Position numbers and translations under genes: made by a program
IMG/VR virus record: IMGVR_UViG_3300032093_005096
Coordinates: 1 to 22,051 of that record
Direction: 5' to 3' (one strand)
Length of the DNA stretch: 22,051 nt
From: a virus
Shown here: positions 8,977 to 15,681 of the stretch, piece by piece
Layout: each line of letters starts with the position of its first letter
Position numbering within the stretch: position 1 is the first letter of the stretch
The notes under the pieces: generated by a model
Database searches by the model: none
What the model saw: only the letters and a program-made list of their open reading frames with translations
What the model was told of the DNA's origin: nothing

Positions 8977-9306
8977 ATGGAAAAATATTTTAAGTTTGAA
9001 GGAAGTGCGACTCGCAGTGAATATTGGGCAGTTACCCTTATCGGCGGTTTTTGTGCATTCATACTTGCATTCTTTAGTGCAATCATCGCCTTTGGCGAAT
9101 TAGGCGCACTTGCAACTATAATCGGTGGTATATTTCTTGCTGCAACTATTATTGGAGCGTTTTGGCTTTCTATCGCTACTACAATGCGTAGGTGTCGTAA
9201 TGCCGGTCTTAATACCTGGTGGACTCTTGCTATTATCATCCCATATGTTGGGTGGATTGTTACTATCGTGCTTGGTTGTTTGAAGACAGATGAGGGAACA
9301 AAGTAA
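8977..9306 (+). CDS. DUF805-family integral membrane protein
   Basis: 109 residues. The N terminus (YFKFEGSATRSEYWAV) and the central TTMRRCRNAGLNTWWTL block followed by IPYVGWIV match the DUF805 membrane family, whose function is unknown. Three hydrophobic segments are apparent, at about 18-40, 45-68 and 85-103. The ATG at 8977 is chosen because AAGGAGA lies 6 bases upstream; a longer frame starting at a TTG would place the family's conserved start inside the protein. DUF805 genes are common in bacteria, so acquisition from a host is plausible. It may modify the host inner membrane during infection. Confidence 0.85.
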   Translation: MEKYFKFEGSATRSEYWAVTLIGGFCAFILAFFSAIIAFGELGALATIIGGIFLAATIIGAFWLSIATTMRRCRNAGLNTWWTLAIIIPYVGWIVTIVLGCLKTDEGTK

Positions 9307-9511
9307 ATTAGATTTGCACGGTGTAAGGCATCAAGATGTAGATGCCTTAGTGGAGAACTTTGTTCTGATGAATCAGAACAGTTTTCCACTCACCGTCATT
9401 TGTGGTAACAGTGTAAAAATGGTGCAACTAACTGAACAGGTACTAAATAGGATTGGGTGTGAATACACCATGTATCGGTTCGGTGTATTAACGATTGGAA
9501 AGTTTAAGTAA
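9290..9511 (+). CDS. mini Smr-domain protein
   Basis: 73 residues that are essentially one Smr domain: LDLHG (7-11), a helix (VDALVENFVLM), then VICGNS (36-41) at the place of the usual HGKG/TGxG loop, and a final helix and strand. Stand-alone Smr domains bind or nick branched DNA or RNA (MutS2 C terminus, ribosome-collision factors). The HG of motif one is present, but the second glycine loop is degenerate (CGNS), so nuclease activity is uncertain. It overlaps the DUF805 gene by 17 bases and abuts the next gene as TAATG. Confidence 0.7.
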   Translation: MREQSKLDLHGVRHQDVDALVENFVLMNQNSFPLTVICGNSVKMVQLTEQVLNRIGCEYTMYRFGVLTIGKFK

Positions 9512-9966
9512 TGTTATATCTCGCTTATGGAATGAATACTAATATTGATCAGATGGCATCACGCTGTCCTGGTTCCGTTAGTATCGGTCGTGTAGATATT
9601 CCAGATCATCGTCTCGTGTTTCGCGGTGTAGCAGACATTGAAGAAAGTGTCGGTGATGTTCTACAGACTGTTATGTGGGACATTACTGATGAATGTGAAT
9701 TGGCTCTTGATATGCTTGAGGGCTTTCCAACTTTCTATGGAAAAAAGTTTATTGATGTTCAAATCAATAACAAAACATATAAAGCAATGATTTATCAAAT
9801 GGTCGGCAACAGACTTGACTATTCTCATCCTAGCAATTATTATCAATACTTGCTTGAAGAAGGATATCAGGAACACGGTCTTGACGTAAATCAGATTTAT
9901 AATGCAGAAGGCTTTTGTGAAGTTGAGGATACTCTTGACTATATCAATCGTAGGTATGCATACTAA
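9511..9966 (+). CDS. gamma-glutamylcyclotransferase-like (GGCT/AIG2 fold) protein
   Basis: 151 residues. The N terminus LAYGMN (4-9) corresponds to the YGSN substrate loop of the GGCT fold, and LDMLEGFPTFY (66-76) supplies the conserved catalytic glutamate, Glu70. The rest of the domain is present through YKAMIYQM. Family members release 5-oxoproline from gamma-glutamyl amines or peptides; phage versions are poorly characterised. The location among base-modification genes makes a role on an aminoacylated or amidated small molecule conceivable, but this is speculation. The start overlaps the Smr gene stop. Confidence 0.8.
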   Translation: MLYLAYGMNTNIDQMASRCPGSVSIGRVDIPDHRLVFRGVADIEESVGDVLQTVMWDITDECELALDMLEGFPTFYGKKFIDVQINNKTYKAMIYQMVGNRLDYSHPSNYYQYLLEEGYQEHGLDVNQIYNAEGFCEVEDTLDYINRRYAY

Positions 9967-10029
9967 CAGTGGTCTTTGACGCTCATCCCACTATAAACAT
10001 TCTGCGTGTCATCTTAAAGGAGAACAAAG

Positions 10030-10533
10030 ATGGCAAATGAAACAAGAGTTTACAAGTACACTTCAACTAAGGAGTGGCACGATGCATTTCCCTGTGCGTA
10101 TAGACAGTGGAGAGCAGATACACACTGCAATCAGATTCATGGTTACAGTTTTAGTATCCGCGTATTCTTTGGTGCTGATACCCTAGATGCTCGTAACTGG
10201 TGTGCGGACTACGGTGGTCTAAAGGACCTCAAAGCAATTCTTGAGGATCAGTTTGATCATACGTTGCTTGTAGCAGAAGACGATCCTGATATGGATGTGT
10301 TCAAGCTGTTGCAAGAGCGCGGTATGGCAAAGTTGACTATCATTCCCGCAACTGGGTGTGAAGCACTTGCTGATATGATTTACAAGTTCATTAACGGTGT
10401 CTATATCCCAGATCATTGGGGTTCGGGCGAAGCTGAACGACTTTGGTGCTATCGTGTTGAAGTTCGTGAGACACAGAGCAACATGGCTTTCCGTGAAGGT
10501 CATCGTGAATGGAATGAAAACCTACTAGGATAA
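10030..10533 (+). CDS. queD: QueD-like 6-carboxytetrahydropterin synthase
   Basis: Second step of 7-deazaguanine synthesis: 7,8-dihydroneopterin triphosphate to 6-carboxy-5,6,7,8-tetrahydropterin. 167 residues of the PTPS/QueD family: catalytic Cys33 in THCNQIHGYS (31-40), CADYGGLKDLK (58-68), FDHTLL (75-80) with Asp76 and His77, GCEALADMI and Glu147 in VRET. Two of the three usual zinc histidines are replaced: the AAHR position reads CAYR (Tyr24) and the HGH motif reads HGY (Tyr39); only His37 remains, with an extra His32 beside the catalytic Cys. A good ribosome binding site (AAAGGAG) precedes the ATG after a 63-base gap in which only weak promoter-like sequence (TTGACG, 9976) is seen. Activity is likely but the metal site is unusual. 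Confidence 0.88.
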   Translation: MANETRVYKYTSTKEWHDAFPCAYRQWRADTHCNQIHGYSFSIRVFFGADTLDARNWCADYGGLKDLKAILEDQFDHTLLVAEDDPDMDVFKLLQERGMAKLTIIPATGCEALADMIYKFINGVYIPDHWGSGEAERLWCYRVEVRETQSNMAFREGHREWNENLLG

Positions 10534-10548
10534 AGGATGCAAGAGATA

Positions 10549-11040
10549 ATGACTAAGAAAGTATATTACACTGATAAACAGATTGATGGTATGGTCCATG
10601 ATATCATTCGTCAAATGAACAATGATAACTGGATGCCTGATTATGTTGTAGGTCTTACAAGGGGCGGACTTAACCCTGCCCTAAAGATTAGTCATTATCT
10701 CAACATTCCGATGGAGACGCTTAAGGTCAGTCTTCGTGATGGTGGTGATACTGAAAGTAACTGCTGGATGGCAGAGGACGCTTACGAAGGCAAACATATC
10801 CTTATCGTTGATGATATTAATGATACTGGTGCTACGCTCAATTGGATTAAGGATGATTGGGCGTGTAGTGCATTTAAACAAGACCCTAAGTGGGATGGAA
10901 TTTGGAATGACACTGTTAAGTTTGCAGTGTTGATTGATAATGATGCAAGTCCGTTTGAAGTCAATTATATCGGAGAAAGCATCAACAAGGCAGAAGAAGA
11001 TGTTTGGATTGTCTTCCCCTGGGAAAATTGGTGGAAATGA
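10549..11040 (+). CDS. purine-type phosphoribosyltransferase
   Basis: 163 residues with the type I PRTase fold. The PRPP-binding motif ILIVDDINDTGATL is at 84-97, preceded by VVGLTRGGLNPALKISHYL (33-51), which resembles xanthine-guanine/hypoxanthine PRTases. Such enzymes make GMP, XMP or IMP from the free base and PRPP. ATG 10549 is preferred to ATG 10537, because the latter has AAAGG touching the start codon; both are in frame. Next to queD and in the same run as dpdA and guaC, it could salvage guanine freed from DNA. Base specificity cannot be read from the sequence. Confidence 0.82.
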   Translation: MTKKVYYTDKQIDGMVHDIIRQMNNDNWMPDYVVGLTRGGLNPALKISHYLNIPMETLKVSLRDGGDTESNCWMAEDAYEGKHILIVDDINDTGATLNWIKDDWACSAFKQDPKWDGIWNDTVKFAVLIDNDASPFEVNYIGESINKAEEDVWIVFPWENWWK

Positions 11041-11444
11041 CCGTTATTCCAATGCGTGATGAACTAATGGTTCAGCAGCAAATAAATGGTCCCTGGCAGC
11101 ATATGGTAGGAGTGATTATGCTGAATCAAACCTCAAGGAAACAGGTAAAGAAAGTTTTGCCTGAGTTTCTTAATCGCTGGGACACTGCTGAAAAACTTTT
11201 AAAAGCAGATGAGGATTCTATCAGAACAGTGATTTCTCCTCTGGGAATGACAAACGTTAGATTAAAAAGATTGCTACGAATGAGTAGCGACTACCTGTAT
11301 TGGGACCGTATAAATGCCAAAGACCTTTACGGAATAGGTAAATACGGTAGTGATAGTTATGAGATTTTCTTTAAACATAATTATTCAGTTCAACCCTCTG
11401 ATAAGGAGCTGATTCGTTATTTGGAAGATCGGGAGAAAGGATAG
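11037..11444 (+). CDS. MBD4-like HhH-GPD DNA glycosylase
   Basis: 135 residues closely patterned on the glycosylase domain of MBD4 (thymine/uracil opposite guanine): GPWQHMVGVIMLNQTSRKQV (18-37), SPLGM (67-71), the helix-hairpin-helix LYGIGKYGSDSYEIFF (97-112), and the catalytic Asp122 in VQPSDKEL, equivalent to the HPEDHKL motif of MBD4. There is no iron-sulphur Cys cluster as in endonuclease III. The ATG at 11037 overlaps the stop of the PRTase gene (ATGA); an in-frame TTG further upstream is less likely. It would excise a damaged or deaminated pyrimidine from phage or host DNA. The fold assignment is confident, the substrate is inferred. Confidence 0.8.
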   Translation: MTVIPMRDELMVQQQINGPWQHMVGVIMLNQTSRKQVKKVLPEFLNRWDTAEKLLKADEDSIRTVISPLGMTNVRLKRLLRMSSDYLYWDRINAKDLYGIGKYGSDSYEIFFKHNYSVQPSDKELIRYLEDREKG

Positions 11445-11450
11445 TTGACA

Positions 11451-11633
11451 ATGGACGTAATTACTGTTATAGTTATTATTGCATTTTGCGCAGTAGCATC
11501 TGCATTCTTGTATGGAATGTGGGTATTAGAAGATGACAGATATCAATTTAGAAAGAAGCATGGTATTGATCCTAAATATCATGGCTGGGTTGTGAAAGAC
11601 AAAGAAGAAAATGACACAGATAAAGATCAGTGA
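11451..11633 (+). CDS. small single-span membrane protein
   Basis: 60 residues. One hydrophobic segment at about 4-24 (VITVIVIIAFCAVASAFLYGM) is followed by a charged cytoplasmic-type tail rich in K, D and E. ATG 11451 is chosen over TTG 11445; GGGAGAAAGG lies just upstream. The tail overlaps the queE start by 23 bases. No recognised family. Confidence 0.65.
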   Translation: MDVITVIVIIAFCAVASAFLYGMWVLEDDRYQFRKKHGIDPKYHGWVVKDKEENDTDKDQ

Positions 11634-12480
11634 ACTATTTTACAGCATTCAAGGAGAAGGGCGCTATATGGGTGTCCCTTCCGTGTTTTTGAGAACATAT
11701 GGATGCAATTTCAAATGCGCCGGATTCGGCATGCCAAAAGGTGAATTATCAGATGAGCGAGAAAAAGTCAATCCAAAAGACTATACAGAATATGGTACCC
11801 TCCCGCTCGTCACTACAGGATGTGATTCCTACGCATCCTGGGATCCTCGCTTCAAGCATCTTTCTCCCAGCAGGGACATTGATACTATTGTCAGCGATAT
11901 TATGGAACTATTACCGTTTAAAGAATGGCGTGAAGAACACCTCGTCATTACAGGAGGAGAACCACTCCTCGGATGGCAACGAGCCTACCCAGAACTCCTA
12001 AGTCATGAAAAGATGAAGGGTCTCTCCGAGATTACGTTTGAGACTAATGGTACTCAACCGCTATCTTCTGAATTCTTAGACTATCTTGAACAGTGGTGGT
12101 GGGATGGTGGCAAGACTGGCTATGGTTCGGATTATCGTGATCGTGAAATCACATTTAGTGTGAGTGCTAAGTTGAGTTGTTCTGGCGAGAAGGCAGAAGA
12201 TGCTATCAAGCCTGAGGTTGTCGCAGATTATCAAGCTGCTGGTCATGTCTATCTCAAGTTTGTTATCGCAACAGAAGATGATGCTAAGGAAGCACTGGCA
12301 GCAGTTGAACAATATCGTGATGCAGGCTTCTATGGTCCTGTTTACTTCATGCCAGTTGGCGGCGTTGAGAGTGTCTATCATCTTAACAATCGCACTGTTG
12401 CCGATCTTGCTATGAAGAATGGTATTCGCTATAGTGACAGACTTCAAGTTCCTCTATTCAAGAATGCGTGGGCGACCTAA
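11611..12480 (+). CDS. queE: 7-carboxy-7-deazaguanine synthase, radical SAM
   Basis: Third step of the pathway: 6-carboxytetrahydropterin to CDG, using S-adenosylmethionine and a [4Fe-4S] cluster. FYSIQGEG (10-17) and SVFLRTYGCNFKC (24-36) are the QueE N terminus, and VITGGEPL (the GGEP SAM-binding motif) follows in the middle. The cluster cysteines are spread: Cys32-x3-Cys36, then a 34-residue insert rich in K, E and D, then Cys71 in TGCDSYASWD, where CDS matches the usual CDT. The length of 289 is larger than typical QueE (about 220-245). The start overlaps the membrane-protein gene; the stop overlaps the glycosyltransferase ATG. No queC gene follows. Confidence 0.9.
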   Translation: MTQIKISELFYSIQGEGRYMGVPSVFLRTYGCNFKCAGFGMPKGELSDEREKVNPKDYTEYGTLPLVTTGCDSYASWDPRFKHLSPSRDIDTIVSDIMELLPFKEWREEHLVITGGEPLLGWQRAYPELLSHEKMKGLSEITFETNGTQPLSSEFLDYLEQWWWDGGKTGYGSDYRDREITFSVSAKLSCSGEKAEDAIKPEVVADYQAAGHVYLKFVIATEDDAKEALAAVEQYRDAGFYGPVYFMPVGGVESVYHLNNRTVADLAMKNGIRYSDRLQVPLFKNAWAT

Positions 12481-13811
12481 TGAAAAGAATCGGATTTCTT
12501 GTTAGTTCACAGACATTGATTCCACATGGTGGCATCGGACAGTTCACTAAAAGCTTTTGTGAGTTGATGGATAGTCATGGAATATATGTAGATATTATTA
12601 CTGATAAGAGTCCACAGGGCGTTGCTGATGAGTTTGTCAAGGAACTCAAAGCAAACATCATCTATCCGTCTAGCCCGCAACGCTATACTGACCATAGTGC
12701 TGTCTTTATGTATGAGGATAGCTACTGCTATGAGCGTATGGCTAACTTCCGTGATGCAACTATCAAAGCATTTTCAAGTAATCTATATGATAGCTTTATC
12801 TGCAACACTTACGAAACTGTTCAAGTAATTTCTACCTTAGGGTTGTCTGATTATATTCAGACTATTGCATATACTCACTTAGAAAGTCAAATCTTCAAGG
12901 ATACCAAGAATCCTTTCCTTGATGAAGTCAACGATATGATGAGATTGCAATTGCAGATGCCCGGCATCACGATCGGTACTCAAAGTAAGTTCAATGAACT
13001 ACATTTTGAAAATGCATATCATCTGCCTATTCCGCTCCCCGAACAAGGTTTGTTACAAGAATATGACAATGACCGAGAAGGTGTATTGTTCATTGGTCGC
13101 TGGGAAGAAGGAAAGAATCCTGAACTCTACTTAGAATTGATTGAGCAGACTAAGTTGCCTGCCCGTGTCATGACAAGTGCAAGTGGTGCTAAGAAGTTTG
13201 AAGAACGATTGAAGAAGATCGGCGTTGACTATCAAATCAAAGTAGGTATCATTGGACAAGAGAAGGTAGACTTCATTAAGAGTTGCCGGGTAGCGTTTAA
13301 CCCAAGCACAGTAGAAAGTTATGGCATTGCTTTCCTTGAGCAGATGATTCAGCTTCCTACATTCGCATTGATTAATCAGCGTTGGACGCAAAACTTCCCA
13401 AGCACACAGTTCTTTACTACGAGCAAGCGCAATATGGCTGAGGATATTAAAGCAGTCTACGATCAATATCCTACAAGCAAGTCTTGGTATGCAGCATATG
13501 ATTCAGTGAATCATTTCAAGATTCACGAGGATGCAGTGTTCCATAAGTGGAATCATTGCTTTAACGAGTTTGAATCTCGCAAGAGTAATAACAATACAGC
13601 AAAGATTTGTGATGAAACTACGGTAAAGTATAGTGATTTTGTCACTAGTTTAGGTCGTCGTATTCTGTGTATTGATGATATCAGAAGTGTATTAGCTAAC
13701 CGACACAAGTTTAGAATTATCTACACAGAGAGAGATACTTACTTGACTAAAGATCCATCTTTTGAACCAAAAGAAGAAGATGCCGGTATAAGCTTATTTG
13801 AAGGGTTTTAG
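12480..13811 (+). CDS. GT4-type glycosyltransferase
   Basis: 443 residues, GT-B fold. HGGIGQFTKSF (16-26) is the acceptor-side glycine loop, GVLFIGRWEEGKNPELYLELI (201-221) opens the donor domain, and FNPSTVESYGIAFLEQM (273-289) contains the EX7E motif (Glu279 and Glu287) of retaining GT4 enzymes. A C-terminal extension of about 100 residues has no recognised motif. ATG 12480 (TAATG with queE) is preferred to GTG 12468. It is only distantly similar to the other glycosyltransferase at 5130-6308. Donor and acceptor are unknown; the following epimerase gene suggests a galactose- or related NDP-sugar donor. Confidence 0.82.
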   Translation: MKRIGFLVSSQTLIPHGGIGQFTKSFCELMDSHGIYVDIITDKSPQGVADEFVKELKANIIYPSSPQRYTDHSAVFMYEDSYCYERMANFRDATIKAFSSNLYDSFICNTYETVQVISTLGLSDYIQTIAYTHLESQIFKDTKNPFLDEVNDMMRLQLQMPGITIGTQSKFNELHFENAYHLPIPLPEQGLLQEYDNDREGVLFIGRWEEGKNPELYLELIEQTKLPARVMTSASGAKKFEERLKKIGVDYQIKVGIIGQEKVDFIKSCRVAFNPSTVESYGIAFLEQMIQLPTFALINQRWTQNFPSTQFFTTSKRNMAEDIKAVYDQYPTSKSWYAAYDSVNHFKIHEDAVFHKWNHCFNEFESRKSNNNTAKICDETTVKYSDFVTSLGRRILCIDDIRSVLANRHKFRIIYTERDTYLTKDPSFEPKEEDAGISLFEGF

Positions 13812-13812
13812 A

Positions 13813-14649
13813 ATGAAAAAGATTTTAATTACGGGTAACTCAGGCTACATCGGCTCTCATCTATGCAAGATGTTGGAAGGAGAGTATGAGATTCATGGAT
13901 TAGACATTCGTGAACCGCAACATCCAGTCAACGAATTTCATCAGATTGACATTAACAGATTGTTTGCTATTGACCAAGAATATGACGCAGTGATTCACCT
14001 TGCTGCACTTGTTAATGTTGGTGAAAGTGAACGTATTCCTATTCAATACTATATCACCAACGTCAACGGTACAATGAACGTAATCAATAAGATCAAGACA
14101 AAGAATTTTATCTTTGCAAGTACTGGTGCTGCTGAACTATGCGAGAGCGCATATGGTATTAGCAAACGTGCAGCGGAAGATGTAGTTAGGGAATATTGCA
14201 CTACACACAGACCAACTCCTTACACAATCTTTAGATTCTATAACGTAATTGGTACTGATGGATATCAGCCCACAAATCCAGACGGGTTGATGTACAACCT
14301 TATTAAGGCCATTGATACAGATGAATTCACCATCTATGGTAAGGATTATGAGCAAAGTCATGACGGTACAGCAATTCGTGACTATGTTCACGTAAACGAA
14401 ATTTGTAATGCGTTGAAGCTTGCAATTGAAAAGCCTGCAAACAGTGTAGAAAGTTTGGGGCATGGTGTAGGCTATACTGTTAGAGAGATTGTAAACAAGT
14501 TCCAAGAAGTCAATAACACCTTCTTTGATATCAAGTATGGTCCTCGTAGACCAGGTGATGCTGCTGTTAGCGTGTTAGAAGATGTTTCTTGCTATATGGC
14601 AAACCTATACACTATGGATGAGCTTTTAAAGGTTGACAACATTGTTTAA
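13813..14649 (+). CDS. NAD-dependent epimerase/dehydratase (GalE-like, extended SDR)
   Basis: 278 residues. The NAD-binding GNSGYIGSH (8-16), VIHLAALVNVGES (60-72), SAYGISK with the catalytic Tyr114-x3-Lys118, FRFYNVIGTDG, IRDYVHVNEICNAL and YGPRRPGD all follow the UDP-glucose 4-epimerase pattern. The protein is shorter than GalE (about 338). ATG 13813 is preferred to TTG 13798 because GAAGGG lies just upstream and the Rossmann fold starts at once. It overlaps nothing downstream; a promoter begins before its stop codon. It probably supplies an NDP-sugar to one of the glycosyltransferases; the precise sugar is not determined. Confidence 0.85.
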   Translation: MKKILITGNSGYIGSHLCKMLEGEYEIHGLDIREPQHPVNEFHQIDINRLFAIDQEYDAVIHLAALVNVGESERIPIQYYITNVNGTMNVINKIKTKNFIFASTGAAELCESAYGISKRAAEDVVREYCTTHRPTPYTIFRFYNVIGTDGYQPTNPDGLMYNLIKAIDTDEFTIYGKDYEQSHDGTAIRDYVHVNEICNALKLAIEKPANSVESLGHGVGYTVREIVNKFQEVNNTFFDIKYGPRRPGDAAVSVLEDVSCYMANLYTMDELLKVDNIV

Positions 14650-14661
14650 TTATGATAGAGT
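14633..14661 (+). promoter_or_regulatory. sigma70-like promoter, start site at or near the next ATG
   Basis: TTGACA at 14633-14638, 17-base spacer, TAGAGT at 14656-14661, followed by GGTAATATT. It overlaps the end of the epimerase gene. The predicted start (about 14668) is nearly on the ATG at 14671, implying a leaderless or near-leaderless transcript. Confidence 0.5.
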
Positions 14662-14670
14662 GGTAATATT

Positions 14671-15261
14671 ATGAATATATTTTATGTAGATTCCGACCCC
14701 GAGGTTGCTGCCCGCAACATGGTTGACCGCCATGTTGTTAAAATGATCTTGGAGACTGCACAATTGCTTTCTACAGCCCATCGTGTCATTGATGGTGAGG
14801 AGTTTGTAGGACAAACGCAGACCGGACGTAAAGCAAAACGTTGGAGGTTATCAGGCAATGCTGACGCTATTATGTATGCTGCTACTCACATTAATCATCC
14901 TTCGGCAGTTTGGGTTCGTGAAAACTCTGCTAATTATAATTGGCTCTATGATCATCTTTTGGCTCTTGGTCGTGAGTATACCTATCGCTATGGTCGTACT
15001 CATCTTACTATTGATAAGCTAAAAGATATTCTCAAGGACGCTCCTGCGAATATTGAACAAAGCAAGGTAATGACTAAGATGCCATCTTGCATGGACAAGC
15101 AGTATATCATTAGTTTGGACCCGATAATCAACTATCGTAACTATTACAACTATGGCAAGACTGACTTGCTACGCTGGTCTAATCGTCCGCCCCCGAAGTG
15201 GATCGACGGTACGATTATCATGACTGACGGTAAAAAGCAGATATATACTATACAGAGGTAA
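14671..15261 (+). CDS. conserved phage protein (NIFYVD...HVVKMILE type), function unknown
   Basis: 196 residues. The N terminus NIFYVDSDPEVAARNMVDRH followed by VVKMILETAQLLSTAH, the middle HPSAVWVRENSANYNWLY and the end YRNYYNYGKTDLLRWSNR are conserved-looking blocks I associate with many large phages; some annotations of such proteins mention DNA glycosylases, but I see no basis for that here. Rich in His, Tyr and Trp, with no membrane segment. There is no ribosome binding site, and a promoter lies directly upstream. Soluble cytoplasmic protein by composition. Confidence 0.75.
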   Translation: MNIFYVDSDPEVAARNMVDRHVVKMILETAQLLSTAHRVIDGEEFVGQTQTGRKAKRWRLSGNADAIMYAATHINHPSAVWVRENSANYNWLYDHLLALGREYTYRYGRTHLTIDKLKDILKDAPANIEQSKVMTKMPSCMDKQYIISLDPIINYRNYYNYGKTDLLRWSNRPPPKWIDGTIIMTDGKKQIYTIQR

Positions 15262-15264
15262 AAT

Positions 15265-15681
15265 ATGTTTGATAAGATTAAAAATTGGTTTAGTCCAGCC
15301 CCAGAGCCGACTCCTGAACCTGTGCCAGAAGTAAAGAAGGCACCTAAGAAGAAAGAACTAAGTCCTAAGGAAAAGGCAACAGCAGCAGGTGAACCGTATG
15401 TTGCTATTCTAAGTGTTGATCTTGATCCTGCTGATATTAACAACGGTGCATTTGAACTTGATTGGAATGACAAGTTTGTTGTCAATCTCGTAAAACAGGG
15501 TTATAAGATTCGTGAAGACGACACAGATGCAATGATTGTTGATAGATGGTTCCAAACTGTATGTCGCAACATCGCACTTGAAGTATACGAGCAGGAACAA
15601 GCTGATCCTACAAAGCGTGAAAGTGACATGAGAATTATCCAGCAGCGTGATCTTGGTGGCGGATTTACGGAAGTTAGTTGA
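15265..15681 (+). CDS. hypothetical protein with Pro-rich linker
   Basis: 138 residues. An N-terminal amphipathic MFDKIKNWF is followed by a Pro/Glu/Lys linker (about 10-40, with PEPTPEPVPE) and then a folded domain (ELDWNDKFVVNLVKQGY, DRWFQTVCRNIALEVYEQ). Such proteins appear in T4-like phages of aquatic bacteria to my recollection, with unknown function. A ribosome binding site (AGAGG) precedes the ATG, 3 bases after the upstream stop. The stop overlaps the next small gene. Confidence 0.75.
   Translation: MFDKIKNWFSPAPEPTPEPVPEVKKAPKKKELSPKEKATAAGEPYVAILSVDLDPADINNGAFELDWNDKFVVNLVKQGYKIREDDTDAMIVDRWFQTVCRNIALEVYEQEQADPTKRESDMRIIQQRDLGGGFTEVS

Noticed and set aside
9967-10029. Promoter or terminator in the gap before queD
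   Set aside because: TTGACG at 9976 has no -10 box at proper spacing, and the AGTGG/CCACT pairing is only 5 bp with a long loop and no T-tract.
10549-11040. QueC (preQ0 synthase) for the gene after queD
   Set aside because: The PRPP motif VDDINDTGATL identifies a phosphoribosyltransferase; there is no ATP-pyrophosphatase SGGxDS loop.
14671-15261. Pyrimidine-dimer glycosylase (DenV-like) for the NIFYVD-type protein
   Set aside because: Neither the length nor any visible motif matches T4 DenV; kept as unknown.
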